In this document: positions 36,477 through 46,833 of the stretch, piece after piece
Position numbering within the stretch: position 1 is the first letter of the stretch
Layout of the letters: every line of letters begins with the position of its first letter
Assembly: GCF_000419445.1 (NCBI RefSeq)
Contig: NZ_AULK01000005.1
Span: forward strand, 124,001 to 188,000
Length of the DNA: 64,000 bases
Origin: Gryllotalpicola ginsengisoli DSM 22003
GTDB lineage: Bacteria; Actinomycetota; Actinomycetes; Actinomycetales; Microbacteriaceae
Direction: 5' to 3'
The notes under the pieces: model-generated
What the model was told of the DNA's origin: nothing
What the model saw: the letters and a program-made list of their open reading frames with translations, nothing else
Databases searched by the model: none
Position numbers and translations under genes: made by a program

Positions 36477-38900
36477 TCAGATCTTCTCGATCGGCGCGAT
36501 CTTGATCAGCAGCTTCTTGAATCCGGCCGTGTCGAACTGCACGTGGGCGATCCGCTTCGGCCCCTCGCCGGTGACGTCCTGCACGCGCCCCTCGCCGAAG
36601 TCGACGTGCCGCACCCGGTCGCCCGGCGCGAGCTCGAGACCGCTGTTGTCGCGCACCTGACCGGTGACCTTGTTGGCCCACTCGGTCTTCGGCCGCGACA
36701 GCGCCGCCGCGGTGGCGACCGCCCGGTCGGAGCCGAAGCCGGGGCGCCTGGCGTTCAGCGCCCGCGACTGCAGGCCGCCGCGGCCGTTGGCCGTGCCCGG
36801 CGACTGCCGCCACTCGATCAGCTCGGCCGGGATCTCCTGCAGGTACCGGCTCGGCATCGCCACGGAGTTCTCGCCGAACTGCGACCTGGTCATCGCGAGC
36901 GACAGGTAGAGGCGTTTGCGAGCGCGAGTGATGCCGACGTAGAACAGCCGCCGCTCCTCCGCGAGCCCGCCCGGCTCGTTCGCCGACATGCGGTGCGGGA
37001 TGAGGTCCTCCTCGACGCCGGTCAAGAACACCGCGTCGTACTCCAGCCCCTTGGCCGTGTGCAGCGTCATCAGCGACACCGTTCCGCTCGCGTCGTCGAG
37101 CTCGTCGGCCGCCGCCACGAGCGCGGTCTCCGTGAGGAAGTCGGTGAGCGTGCCGCCCGGGTTGTTGCGCGCGAACTCCTTCGTGACCGCCACGAGCTCC
37201 TCGACGTTCTCGGCGCGCGCCTCGTCCTGCGGGTCGCGCGAGGTGCGCAGCGCGTCGAGCAGGCCGGAGCCGGCCAGCAGGTGCGTGAGCACGTCGGAGA
37301 CCGGCTTCACCCCGGCCGGGTTGTCGGGGTCGAGCATCGCGGCCGTCTCGTCGAGCAGCTCGGACAGCTGCGTGATCGCGCGGGTCACCTTGGGCCCGAG
37401 ACCGAGATCGGATGCCGCCCGCATCGCCTCGCGGAACGTGATGCCGTTGTCGTCGGCGAACGCCCGCAGCTGCGTCTCGGTCGCCGGGCCGATGCCGCGC
37501 TTGGGGGTGTTCAAGATGCGCCGCAGCGCGAGCTCGTCGGCGGGGTTCGCCACGGCCGTCAGGTACGCCATGGCGTCCTTGATCTCGGCCCGCTCGTAGA
37601 ACTTCGTGCCGCCCATGATCCGGTACGGCACGGCCGAGCGGATGAAGATCTCCTCCAGCGCCCGGGTCTGCGAGTTGGTGCGGTAGAACACCGCCATCTG
37701 GCTGTACGGCACGCCCTGGCGGTGCAGCGCGTCGATCTCGTCGGCGACGAACTGCGCCTCGTCGTGCCCCGAGTAGCCGGTGTAGCCGACGATCTTCTCC
37801 CCGTCGCCGACGTCGGTCCACAGGTTCTTCGCCTTGCGGTCGAAGTTGTTGCTGATCACCGCGTTCGCCGCCGACAGGATGTTCTGCGTCGACCGGTAGT
37901 TCTGCTCCAGCAGCACCACCTTCGCGCCGGGGAAGTCGTGCTCGAACTCGGTGATGTTGCGGATGTCGGCGCCGCGGAACGCGTAGATCGACTGGTCCGA
38001 GTCGCCCACGACGGTCAGCGCCGCGCCGGGGATCGCGCCCGAGGCGTCCGTCAAGCCGTCGACGTACAGGCCGTCGGCGCGCAACTCGGCCACGATGTGC
38101 GGCTCGACCGGCTTGGTCAGCTCGCGGATGAGCGCGTACTGGGCGTGGTTCGTGTCCTGGTACTCGTCGACGAGGATGTGCCGGAAACGGCGCTGGTAGG
38201 TGGCGGCGATGCGCGGGAAGGCGCGGAACAGGTAGACGGTCTGGCCGATCAGGTCGTCGAAGTCGAACGCGTTCGCCTGCCGCAGCGCCCGCGTGTACTC
38301 GCGGAAGATCTGCAGGAAGGTCTGTTCCTGCGGGTCGTCGAGGTTCGCGCTGCGGGCGTAGGACTCGTAGTCCTCCAACTCGTTCTTGAGCTTGGAGATC
38401 TTGGCGGCGGCGCCGGCCGGCGTGAAGCCGAAGGTGTCGGCCTCGCGCTCCTTGATGATGCGCTTGAGCAGCGCCCGGGTGTCGCCCGAGTCGTAGATCG
38501 TGAAGTTCTCGGTGAAGCCGAACGCCTTCGCCTCCCGGCGCAGGATGCGCACGCAGGCGGAGTGGAAGGTGGAGATCCACATGCCCTCGGATGCCTGGCC
38601 GAGCAGCCCCTCGACGCGCTCGCGCATCTCGGCCGCGGCCTTGTTGGTGAAGGTGATGGCGAGGATCTGGCTGGGCCAGGCCTCGCGCGACCCGATCAGG
38701 CTCGCGATGCGGTGGGTGAGCACGCGGGTCTTGCCCGACCCGGCGCCGGCGACGATGAGCAGCGCGTCGCCGCGGTAGGTGACCGCTTCGCGCTGCTGCG
38801 GGTTGAGGCCCGCGAGCAGGCGGTCGTCGTCGCCGCGCGGCCCCTGGAACCCCTCGACGATCAGAGGGGTGAAACCGTCGGATGCGCGCGCGTCTGTCAT
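36477..38900 (-). CDS. pcrA: ATP-dependent DNA helicase PcrA/UvrD
   Basis: An 807-residue superfamily 1A 3'-5' helicase for repair and replication-fork maintenance. Motifs in order: Q motif LNPQQREAVTYRG, Walker A IVAGAGSGKTRVLTHR, Ia ILAITFTNKAAAEMRER, II VDEYQDTNHAQY, III VVGDSDQSIYAFRGADIRN, IV VVLLEQNYRST, V VSLMTLHTAKGLEYDAVFL, VI EERRLFYVGITRARKRLYLS. The C-terminal Tudor-like segment DRVRHVDFGEGRVQDVTG fits PcrA rather than Rep and binds RNA polymerase in relatives. ATG 38900 follows TTATCTG with no clear Shine-Dalgarno, and a TAGACT hexamer close upstream could be its -10. Confidence 0.97.
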   Translation of the reverse strand: MTDARASDGFTPLIVEGFQGPRGDDDRLLAGLNPQQREAVTYRGDALLIVAGAGSGKTRVLTHRIASLIGSREAWPSQILAITFTNKAAAEMRERVEGLLGQASEGMWISTFHSACVRILRREAKAFGFTENFTIYDSGDTRALLKRIIKEREADTFGFTPAGAAAKISKLKNELEDYESYARSANLDDPQEQTFLQIFREYTRALRQANAFDFDDLIGQTVYLFRAFPRIAATYQRRFRHILVDEYQDTNHAQYALIRELTKPVEPHIVAELRADGLYVDGLTDASGAIPGAALTVVGDSDQSIYAFRGADIRNITEFEHDFPGAKVVLLEQNYRSTQNILSAANAVISNNFDRKAKNLWTDVGDGEKIVGYTGYSGHDEAQFVADEIDALHRQGVPYSQMAVFYRTNSQTRALEEIFIRSAVPYRIMGGTKFYERAEIKDAMAYLTAVANPADELALRRILNTPKRGIGPATETQLRAFADDNGITFREAMRAASDLGLGPKVTRAITQLSELLDETAAMLDPDNPAGVKPVSDVLTHLLAGSGLLDALRTSRDPQDEARAENVEELVAVTKEFARNNPGGTLTDFLTETALVAAADELDDASGTVSLMTLHTAKGLEYDAVFLTGVEEDLIPHRMSANEPGGLAEERRLFYVGITRARKRLYLSLAMTRSQFGENSVAMPSRYLQEIPAELIEWRQSPGTANGRGGLQSRALNARRPGFGSDRAVATAAALSRPKTEWANKVTGQVRDNSGLELAPGDRVRHVDFGEGRVQDVTGEGPKRIAHVQFDTAGFKKLLIKIAPIEKI

Positions 38901-38957
38901 CAGATAAGAGAGTCTAGGTCGACCCGCCGACAGCGGACCCGAGAGCGCGGCCCGCCC

Positions 38958-39980
38958 TCAGCCGAGGCTGTCGCGCGCGACGAGGGCGAGATCGGGGTGG
39001 TCGGCGAAGACGCCGTCGACCCCGGTGGCCATGATGGTGCGGAACTCGTCCTGCCACCGCCCGAACCCGTTCTTCTTCCCGGCGCGGAACGGCTCGGAGA
39101 GGAACCGGTTCTCCGGCCGCAGCGTCCAGGTGAACACCGCGAGGCCGACGGCGTGCGCGCGATCGACGAGGTCGGTCGTGCCGCCCTCCGCCGCCGGGTC
39201 GAGCAGCAGCGCCTTGTCGACGCTGATGCCCTCGATCGCGTCCAGGCCCCGCCTCGTGGCGAGCGCGTAGAGGCCCGTCTCGCCGATCTCCTCGGCGTAG
39301 GGCGTGGCGGCGGAGCCGTCTTTCGCGACGAGGTCGTAGGCCGCGCCATCCGCTTCGACCAGGTAGACGCGGGTGCCGCGGATGCCGCGCTCGCGCACCT
39401 TGCGCAGCACGGTCTTCTCGAACGACTCGACGACGAGCCGGCCCGTCTCGCCCTGCCAGCCGACCTTCTGCACCACGTCGGCGAACAGCTCGTCGAGGGG
39501 CAGCCCGATCGACTCGAAGTAGGTGGCGTGCTTGAGCTCGGCGACGACGCCGAGTTCGCGATCGGATGCCTCGGCCGCCCGGTCGACCAGATCGAAGAGG
39601 TGCTCGAGCTTCAGGATCGGGTACTGCCCGTCGAAGCTGGCGCTCGCCTGCCGCAGCTTGCCGAGCCGCTCGCGGGCACGCAGCGTGGCCAGCTGGGGCC
39701 AGGTGAAGTCCTCCGTGAACCAGCCGGTCAGCTCGTGCCCGTCGACCTCCTTCGTCGTGCGCAGGTGGGCGAACTCGGGGCGGTCGGCCACGTCGGTGGT
39801 GGTGGAGATCTCGTTCTCGTGCCGCAGCACCAGCACCCCGTCCTTGGTGGCCACGATGTCGGGCTCGACGAGGTCCGCGCCGAGCTGCAGGGCGAACTCG
39901 AAGGCGCTGCGGGTGTGCTCGGGGCGGTAGCCGCACGCGCCGCGGTGGCCGATGACCAGGGGCGACGAGTGGGGGCGCAT
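38958..39980 (-). CDS. Glycerophosphodiester phosphodiesterase
   Basis: A 340-residue GDPD-family TIM-barrel enzyme of the GlpQ type, releasing sn-glycerol-3-phosphate from deacylated phospholipids. The catalytic start GHRGACGYRPEHTRSAFEFA contains the His and Arg of the HRG motif, followed by GADLVEPDIVATKDGVLVLRHENEIS (Glu and Asp metal ligands and second His). LKHATYFESIGLPLD and the late FTWTLRPENRFLS complete the barrel. No signal peptide is visible, so it probably acts in the cytosol. It would supply G3P to glpD, 10 kb away. Gap to pcrA is 57 bases on the same strand. Confidence 0.94.
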   Translation of the reverse strand: MRPHSSPLVIGHRGACGYRPEHTRSAFEFALQLGADLVEPDIVATKDGVLVLRHENEISTTTDVADRPEFAHLRTTKEVDGHELTGWFTEDFTWPQLATLRARERLGKLRQASASFDGQYPILKLEHLFDLVDRAAEASDRELGVVAELKHATYFESIGLPLDELFADVVQKVGWQGETGRLVVESFEKTVLRKVRERGIRGTRVYLVEADGAAYDLVAKDGSAATPYAEEIGETGLYALATRRGLDAIEGISVDKALLLDPAAEGGTTDLVDRAHAVGLAVFTWTLRPENRFLSEPFRAGKKNGFGRWQDEFRTIMATGVDGVFADHPDLALVARDSLG

Positions 39981-40059
39981 GCCGCGATTGTAGGGGCGCG
40001 GGTTCCGCTCATGGCTGATTGCCAGGCCCCGAGAAGCGCCTGACAGTTAGCTTTGTCAC

Positions 40060-40872
40060 ATGGCATCGAACAACCCGGCTCTTTCCCGAGTTCCCGCCTT
40101 CCGGGCCGGGGGTGTGCCCAAGCCCGTCGACGCGGCCGCGCTGGGCAGCAGCCCCACCCTCGAAGAGCTCTTCAACGCCCGCAGCGCCGGTGCTGCGGAG
40201 ACCGGCCGCATGACCTACGAGGACACGGTGCTGAAGACCGTCGCCCTGTTCGCGGTGCTGCTCGCCGCCGGCGCCGTCTCCTGGTTCTTCCCCGTCCTCG
40301 CGCTGCCGGGCGCCATCGTCGGCCTCGTGCTCGGCCTCGTCAACTCGTTCAAGCGCACCCCGTCGGCGCCGCTGATCATCGCCTACGCCGCGGCCGAGGG
40401 CCTCTTCCTCGGCGGCGTCTCGAGCATCTTCGAGCAGTTCTGGGGCGGCGTGGTCGTCCAGGCCGTCGTCGCCACGCTCGCCGTCTTCGGCGTGATGCTC
40501 GCCCTGTTCGCGAGCGGGAAGGTGCGCGCCTCGGGCCGGGTGACGAAGATCTTCCTGGTCGCCATGATCGGCTACCTGGTCTACAGCCTCGTCAACGTGG
40601 GCCTGATGATGTTCGGCGGGGTCTCCAGCGATCTGGCCTTCGGGCTCAACTCGATGACCTTCATGGGCGTGCCGATCGGCCTGATCGTCGGCATCCTCGC
40701 GGTGCTGATGGGCGCGTACTCGCTGGTGCTCGACTTCGAGTTCATCAAGAACGGCGTCCAGCGCCGCGTCGACCGCAGGTACGGCTGGCAGGGCGCCTTC
40801 GGCCTCATGGTCACGATCGTGTGGCTGTACGTCGAGTTCCTGCGCCTGTTCGCGATCCTGCAGCGCAACTGA
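40060..40872 (+). CDS. Bax inhibitor-1/YccA family membrane protein
   Basis: A 270-residue BI-1-like protein with seven helices after a ~55-residue cytosolic N-terminus. Helices include TVALFAVLLAAGAVSWFF, ALPGAIVGLVLGLVNSF, PLIIAYAAAEGLFLGGVSSIF and TFMGVPIGLIVGILAVLMGAY. The family signature LVLDFEFIKNGVQRRVDRRYGWQGAFGLMVTIVWLYVEFLRLF is present with the paired acidic residues thought to gate Ca2+/H+ leak in bacterial BI-1 (BsYetJ). Start ATG 40060 lies six bases after a TAGCTT hexamer, so a leaderless transcript is possible. The gene stands alone and is followed by a CGATTCGTC inverted repeat. Confidence 0.93.
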   Translation: MASNNPALSRVPAFRAGGVPKPVDAAALGSSPTLEELFNARSAGAAETGRMTYEDTVLKTVALFAVLLAAGAVSWFFPVLALPGAIVGLVLGLVNSFKRTPSAPLIIAYAAAEGLFLGGVSSIFEQFWGGVVVQAVVATLAVFGVMLALFASGKVRASGRVTKIFLVAMIGYLVYSLVNVGLMMFGGVSSDLAFGLNSMTFMGVPIGLIVGILAVLMGAYSLVLDFEFIKNGVQRRVDRRYGWQGAFGLMVTIVWLYVEFLRLFAILQRN

Positions 40873-40903
40873 GCTTGTCGTCGCGCCCGTCCTCGCCGGC
40901 ATC

Positions 40904-40985
40904 CGATTCGTCACTTTTCGCTCCTGCGCGCACTCGCGGGCGCCACTTGCGACGAATCGCCCGGGGCGCATCTCGCGATTCGTCG
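40904..40985. repeat. CGATTCGTC inverted repeat, copy A
   Basis: CGATTCGTC (40904-40912) and its complement GACGAATCG (40951-40959) flank a 38-base core, with a third CGATTCGTCG at 40976-40985. The same arms, longer and better conserved, occur at 55093-55222. This occupies the 177-base gap between the BI-1 and TPR genes. Confidence 0.7.
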
Positions 40986-41049
40986 ATTTGTGCTGACGGA
41001 TGCCCCGTGCCGAGCCCATATCGACGAGTCGGTGGGCCCGGCGCGGCGC

Positions 41050-41529
41050 CTACTCGACCAGGTCGGCGGCGTAGGCGCGCGCGGAGCGGGTGTAGCGGGG
41101 CAGGTGCTCGGCGAGGGCGGTGAGCGCGACCGACAGCGCCTCGGCGGGGCGGCCGGCGCTGTGCAGCACGAGCGCGCGGAAGAACGCCGGCGCGTCGCCG
41201 AGCTCGGGGGCGTCGAGCTCCCCGAGCAGGGCGAGCGCTTCGTCGTACCGGCCGAGGTTGCGCAGCGTGCTCGCCAGCTGGATCGTCACCTGATGCGCCT
41301 TCTCGGGCGGCAGTCCGGCGGCGAGAGCCCGGCGGTACGGCTCGACCGCCTCGGCCTCCAGCCCGAGCGAGTCGTGCACGCCGCCCCACTCGGCGAGCGC
41401 GAACGGATCGCCCGGCGGCCGCTCCTCGACGAGGGCGCGCATGCGGGCGAGGCATCCGTCGGGGTCGCTGTCGTCGAAGTCGGCCCAGAACGCGTCCACG
41501 CGCGCCTGCCAGTCGTCGAGGTCGGTCAC
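41050..41529 (-). CDS. Tetratricopeptide-repeat protein
   Basis: A 159-residue all-helical protein of the small TPR_5-like group: two to three TPR-type helix pairs (ALAEWGGVHDSLGLEAEAVEPYRRALAAG, VTIQLASTLRNLGRYDEALALLGEL and AFFRALVLHSAGRPAEALSVALTALAEHL). GTG 41529 (VTDLDDWQARVDAFWADF) is preferred over the tracker start at 41550, which adds seven unsupported residues. It follows the acetate transporter on the same strand by 31 bases. The frame ends DLVE-stop inside a CTACTCGACC sequence reminiscent of the dispersed repeat family. It is a protein-interaction module with no known partner. Confidence 0.85.
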   Translation of the reverse strand: MTDLDDWQARVDAFWADFDDSDPDGCLARMRALVEERPPGDPFALAEWGGVHDSLGLEAEAVEPYRRALAAGLPPEKAHQVTIQLASTLRNLGRYDEALALLGELDAPELGDAPAFFRALVLHSAGRPAEALSVALTALAEHLPRYTRSARAYAADLVE

Positions 41530-41560
41530 GCCGACCAGTCTGCCGCGCACACCGGCGCGA

Positions 41561-42154
41561 CTACAGCGGCCAGATCGGGATGAGCGTCTTCTTGAAGGTG
41601 AAGTTGGTCACCGACGCGAAGGAGCCGTACCAGGCGAGCACCGCGGTGATCAGGCCCAGGTATCCGCCGACCTTGCCGAGGCCCGCCGAGCCGGCGAGGT
41701 CCGCGAAGGCGAGCGCGAAGAACGTCAGCGTCAGGAAGCTGAACACGAGCGCCGTGACGAGGTTCGTCTTCCACGAGGCGACGGTCATGTACAGCGTGAA
41801 GATCCCCCAGGCGAGCAGGAACAGGCCGGTGCCCTTCGCGGCGTCGTCGCCGAGCTTGACGAAGGTCACCAGGTACCAGAACGAGAGCCAGAACGCGCCG
41901 TACGACGAGAAGGCGGCGGCGCCGAAGGTGTTCCGGTTGGCGAACTCCCACAGGCCGGCGGCGAGCTGCGCCACCCCGCCGTAGAACAGCGCGAGGCCGA
42001 GCACCGTCGGGGTGAGATCGGCGTTGAACCAGCCCGCGTTGATTGCGCTCAGCACGAAGGTGGTGAGGGCGAAGCCCGCGAGTCCGAGCGCCGCGGGGTC
42101 TGCGGCGACGGGAACCGGGGCGGTGGGTTGCGTGGTGTGCGTTGTGTCGGTCAC
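41561..42154 (-). CDS. satP: Acetate/succinate transporter, GPR1/FUN34/YaaH (SatP) family
   Basis: A 197-residue six-helix transporter of the AceTr family. It opens with the family signature, here DPAALGLAGFALTTFVLSAINAGW in place of NPAPLGL, then GVAQLAAGLWEFANRNTFGA and AFSSYGAFWLSFWY. It exchanges acetate, and in some members succinate, with protons or by channel-like flux. GTG 42154 has AAAGGGGAG six bases upstream and gives the short hydrophilic N-terminus usual for the family; an upstream in-frame start at 42175 lacks this. The gene is followed by the TPR gene. Confidence 0.94.
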   Translation of the reverse strand: MTDTTHTTQPTAPVPVAADPAALGLAGFALTTFVLSAINAGWFNADLTPTVLGLALFYGGVAQLAAGLWEFANRNTFGAAAFSSYGAFWLSFWYLVTFVKLGDDAAKGTGLFLLAWGIFTLYMTVASWKTNLVTALVFSFLTLTFFALAFADLAGSAGLGKVGGYLGLITAVLAWYGSFASVTNFTFKKTLIPIWPL

Positions 42155-42272
42155 GGATACTCCCCTTTGAGTCACTCTCCATTGAGCTGCGAACGGCAGC
42201 GCCGCCGCTCGCGCCGTGACGATACCACTCGGGCCCCGCGCCGTTCGGTCACGCCGCGGTCACCCGCCGCAT

Positions 42273-43571
42273 TCACCCGAGCGCGCGCAGCTTCCGCTCG
42301 AGCGCGGCGCGCTCGCGGTCGTTCCCGGTCAGCCGCGCCGCCTCGGCGAACGCCTCACGCGCCTCGCCGGCACGGCCGAGCCGCGCGAGCAGTTCGCCGC
42401 GCACCCCCGGCAGAGGCGCGTAGCCCGCGAGACGGCCGCCCGCCGCCAGTCCGTCGACGATGCGCAACGCGGTCGCCGGCCCCTCGACCATCGACACCGC
42501 CACGGCCCGGTTCAGTTCGACGACGGGAGACGGCGCGATCCGGCCGAGCGCCTCGTAGAGCAGCACGATCTGCGCCCAGTCCGTGTCGGCGACGGATGCG
42601 GCCACGTCATGGCACTCCGCGATGGCGGCCTGCAGGCCGTATGCCCCGCGTCCGCGGCCGAGAGCGTCGGCGCGGGCGAGCGCGGCGCGGCCGAGCCGGA
42701 TCAGTCCGCGATCCCACCTGCTGCGATCCTGGTCCGCGAGCAGCACCGGGTCGCCGGCGGCGTCGACGCGCGACGGGAACCTCGCGGCGAGCAGCGCCAT
42801 CAGCGCGACGAGCGCGTGCGCCTCCGGCTCGCGGGGCACGAGCCCGGCCAGCACCCGGGCGAGCCGGAGCGCCTCGCGGCTGAGGTCCGTGCGCATCCAG
42901 TCCGGCCCCGAGGTCGCGGCGTATCCCTCGTTGAAGATCAGATAGAGCACGCTCAGCACCGCGGAGAGACGCGCCGGGAACTCCTCGCGCGGCGGCACCT
43001 CGAACGGCACGCGCGCCGCGGCGAGCGTCTTCTTCGCCCGCACGATGCGCTGCTGCACGGTCGCGGTCGGCACGAGGAACGCCCGGGCGATCTGGTCCGT
43101 GCCGAGGCCGCCCACCACGCGCAGCGTGAGGGCGATGCTCGCCTCGCGGCTCAGCACCGGGTGGCAGGCGATGAAGATCAGCCGCAGCACGTCGTCGTCG
43201 ATCTCATCCGGGTCCCAGGCGGGGCCGTCGGCGGAGCCCGGCAGCTCGTGCGCCAGTTCGGCGTATCGCGCCTCCTGGCGCCCGGCGCGCCGCCACCCGT
43301 CGATCGCGCGACGTTTGCCGACGGCGACCAGCCACGCCCCCGGGTTCCCCGGCACTCCCGAGTCCGACCACGAGGTCAGCGCCTCGGCGAGCGCCTCCTG
43401 CGCGAGATCCTCGGCGAGGGCGAAGTCGCCCGTGTAGCGCAGGAGCGTGGCGACGATGCGCGCCGACTCGATGCGCCACACGGCCTCGACCGCGCGGCGG
43501 GCGGATCGCCCGTCTTTCCGGGGCGGGCGACCCGCGGCATCCGTCAGCTCGGCTGCTCGCTCGCGCGCCAC
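42273..43571 (-). CDS. ECF42-type RNA polymerase sigma factor, copy 1
   Basis: A ~432-residue ECF sigma factor with a long C-terminal TPR-like extension (SnoaL-free, DUF6596 type), the hallmark of group ECF42. Region 2 is ESARIVATLLRYTGDFALAEDLAQEALAEALTSW; region 4 is GGLGTDQIARAFLVPTATVQQRIVRAKKTL. The C-terminal ~250 residues include LNRAVAVSMVEGPATALRIVDGL. ECF42 factors are not paired with an anti-sigma but with YCII (DGPF) genes, present here immediately upstream. Start is uncertain: GTG 43571 after AAGGAG overlaps the YCII gene by 28 bases. Later in-frame starts would truncate region 2. Confidence 0.9.
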   Translation of the reverse strand: MARERAAELTDAAGRPPRKDGRSARRAVEAVWRIESARIVATLLRYTGDFALAEDLAQEALAEALTSWSDSGVPGNPGAWLVAVGKRRAIDGWRRAGRQEARYAELAHELPGSADGPAWDPDEIDDDVLRLIFIACHPVLSREASIALTLRVVGGLGTDQIARAFLVPTATVQQRIVRAKKTLAAARVPFEVPPREEFPARLSAVLSVLYLIFNEGYAATSGPDWMRTDLSREALRLARVLAGLVPREPEAHALVALMALLAARFPSRVDAAGDPVLLADQDRSRWDRGLIRLGRAALARADALGRGRGAYGLQAAIAECHDVAASVADTDWAQIVLLYEALGRIAPSPVVELNRAVAVSMVEGPATALRIVDGLAAGGRLAGYAPLPGVRGELLARLGRAGEAREAFAEAARLTGNDRERAALERKLRALG

Positions 43572-43960
43572 TCCTTCTCCTTCTCGATCCACTCGTTCGC
43601 GTCCGGGAAGTCGCTCTCGTCGGTCACGCGGCGGATCTCGAGCTTGCTGCCGGCCGCCAGCGGCGCCCGCTTGGCCCACTCGGCGGCCTCTTCGATGGTC
43701 GGCACGTCGAGCAGCCAGAAGCCGTTGAACAGCTCCTTCGTCTCGCCGTACGGGCCGTCGCTGACGACCGGCGGGGTCTGATCGAAGTCGACGACGAGGC
43801 CCGGCTCGGGGGCGAGCCCGTCGCCGCCGACCATGACGCCGGCCTTGATCATCGACTCGTTGTAGCGGCCCATCGCCTCGATCACGGCGGTGAAGTCGGG
43901 CAGGCCGAAATTCTCCACCGCGTCGTCGGTGGTGCGCATGATCAGCATGTACTTGGGCAT
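43544..43960 (-). CDS. YCII (DGPF-domain) protein, cassette 1 second gene
   Basis: A 138-residue YCII/DGPF protein. It begins MPKYMLIMRTTDDAVENFG, the shared first strand, and carries PVVSDGPYGETKELFNGFWLLDV with the DGPF-type motif. A C-terminal extension of about 30 charged residues (DANEWIEKEKEWRASEQ) follows. YCII folds resemble muconolactone isomerase; no catalytic role is proven for DGPF members. They are the conserved target genes of ECF42 factors. The ATG lies one base after the preceding YCII stop (TGAGATG), so translation is coupled. The similar length and sequence of the two suggests local duplication. Confidence 0.93.
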   Translation of the reverse strand: MPKYMLIMRTTDDAVENFGLPDFTAVIEAMGRYNESMIKAGVMVGGDGLAPEPGLVVDFDQTPPVVSDGPYGETKELFNGFWLLDVPTIEEAAEWAKRAPLAAGSKLEIRRVTDESDFPDANEWIEKEKEWRASEQPS

Positions 43961-43961
43961 C

Positions 43962-44420
43962 TCAGACCTCCACGCCCGCCTTGACGGCAGCGCGGCGGGC
44001 GAGCTCACGGCGCCACTGCGCGTCTTTGCGGATCCACTCGTTGTCCTGCGCGACGTCGTCGAGCGAGCCGACGCGCCGGACCTCGAGATTCGTGCCCGGT
44101 CCCAGCGGGGCCTTCACCGCCCACTCCAGCGCCGCCTCCTTCGACGGCACATCGATGATCCAGAACCCCCAGAACAGCTCCTTGGTCTCGCCGTACGGCC
44201 CGTCGGTGACGACCGGCGGGGTCGACGAATAGTCGATGACGGAGCCGGACTCGGTGTCGTCGAGGCCCTCCATGCCGACGAGCACGCCGGCCTCGAAGAG
44301 CTGCTCGTTGTAGCGGCTCATGGTGTCGACCATCTTGTCGAGATCCATTCCCGCGTCGGCCATGGCCTGCTGCGCGACGGCCTCGTCGACCGTGCGCAAG
44401 ATCAGCATGTACTTGGGCAT
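43962..44420 (-). CDS. YCII (DGPF-domain) protein, cassette 1 first gene
   Basis: A 152-residue paralogue of the next gene: MPKYMLILRTVDEAVAQQAM at the start and PVVTDGPYGETKELFWGFWIIDV around residue 80. It is first in the YCII-YCII-ECF42 unit. A candidate ECF42 promoter lies upstream: TGTCGA (44498-44493), 17 bases, CGACGC (44475-44470), then 50 bases to this ATG. TGTCGATC is also found before the second cassette. GAGCGAAGGAGCGAAGG just before the ATG gives the ribosome-binding site. As YCII proteins are small and lack a signal peptide, it is cytosolic. Function is unknown. Confidence 0.93.
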   Translation of the reverse strand: MPKYMLILRTVDEAVAQQAMADAGMDLDKMVDTMSRYNEQLFEAGVLVGMEGLDDTESGSVIDYSSTPPVVTDGPYGETKELFWGFWIIDVPSKEAALEWAVKAPLGPGTNLEVRRVGSLDDVAQDNEWIRKDAQWRRELARRAAVKAGVEV

Positions 44421-44469
44421 CCTTCGCTCCTTCGCTCGGGGGGCCGCACGTCACGACCCTCTCACCGAC

Positions 44470-44498
44470 GCGTCGAACGGGGAAGGCCCGGATCGACA
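44470..44498 (-). promoter_or_regulatory. Candidate ECF42 promoter, cassette 1
   Basis: TGTCGA (44498-44493) and CGACGC (44475-44470) are separated by 17 bases, ~50 bases before the first YCII gene. My recollection of the published ECF42 consensus is TGTCGA in the -35 region with a CG(A/T)C-like -10. The -35 extended match TGTCGATC is shared with cassette 2. Confidence 0.6.
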
Positions 44499-44667
44499 CC
44501 GGCGCAGGATTCGTCGCAAAACGCAGGATCCGTCACTCCGAGCCGACGTTCGAGAGTGACAGATCGTGCGATCAGCGACGATCGGCACCGGGCGCTTAAC
44601 GCAGGATGCCGCCCGCAGGCGGCCACAGCTCCGCGCCGGCGGCCAGGGACGGCCGCCGGAATGACGG

Positions 44668-44693
44668 GAGGGAGGCCCGAAAGGGCCTCCCTC
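44668..44693. terminator. Hairpin after guaA
   Basis: GAGGGAGGCCC (44668-44678) pairs with GGGCCTCCCTC (44683-44693) around a GAAA tetraloop, seven bases past the guaA stop. No T-run follows, but the perfect stem and stable tetraloop suit termination. Confidence 0.75.
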
Positions 44694-44700
44694 TGATCCG

Positions 44701-46270
<1,570 letters not shown>

Positions 46271-46275
<5 letters not shown>

Positions 46276-46828
46276 CGGTTCCTCCTGGCTGTGCGGACGG
46301 CTGTGCGGGCTGCTGCGCCGCCGGCTGTGCGGGTGCGTTCTGCGCGAGATAGGTCTTGACCTGCTTGGTGATCAGCCCCTCGACGATGAAGGACATGAAC
46401 GGGATGACCCCGCCCAGCGCGATCTGCACGAACTTCGTGAACGGCATGCGCATGAGCGACCACAGCCGGAAGTCGGCGAACAGGTAGAGCACGTAGAGCC
46501 AGCCGTGCGCGATGAGCACGGCGATGGAGACGTTGAACCCCTGCAGGTAGGGGTCGGTGGCCGGGTTGACGATCGGGAACGAGATGATCGGCTGGCCGGG
46601 CTGGAAGGCGTACACCCAGTGCCCGAAGCCGTACTTGACGACCATCTCGGCGCACAGCAGCAGCAGCATGATGCCGGTGATCCAGGCGGTGACCTGGTAG
46701 AGCCGCAGCGCCGCGGGCACCTTGGGCAGGTCGGCCGCGCGGGGGCGGGCGCCGTTGACGCTGCGCAGCTGCTCGAGCAGTCGGGAGAGGTAGGTTCCCT
46801 CGTCCTGAGAGGTGGGGGCCGGCTGCAT
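46271..46828 (-). CDS. DUF3817-type integral membrane protein
   Basis: A 185-residue protein with three to four membrane helices ([66 protein letters not shown]) and an Ala/Pro/Gln-rich C-terminus. This pattern fits the DUF3817 family found beside guaA and SURF1-type genes in actinobacteria; function unknown. Its TAG overlaps the proposed guaA ATT start (GATTAG), and the AGGAGG for guaA lies inside its last codons. ATG 46828 lies five bases after the SURF1 stop. Confidence 0.85.
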
Positions 46829-46833
46829 GGGGT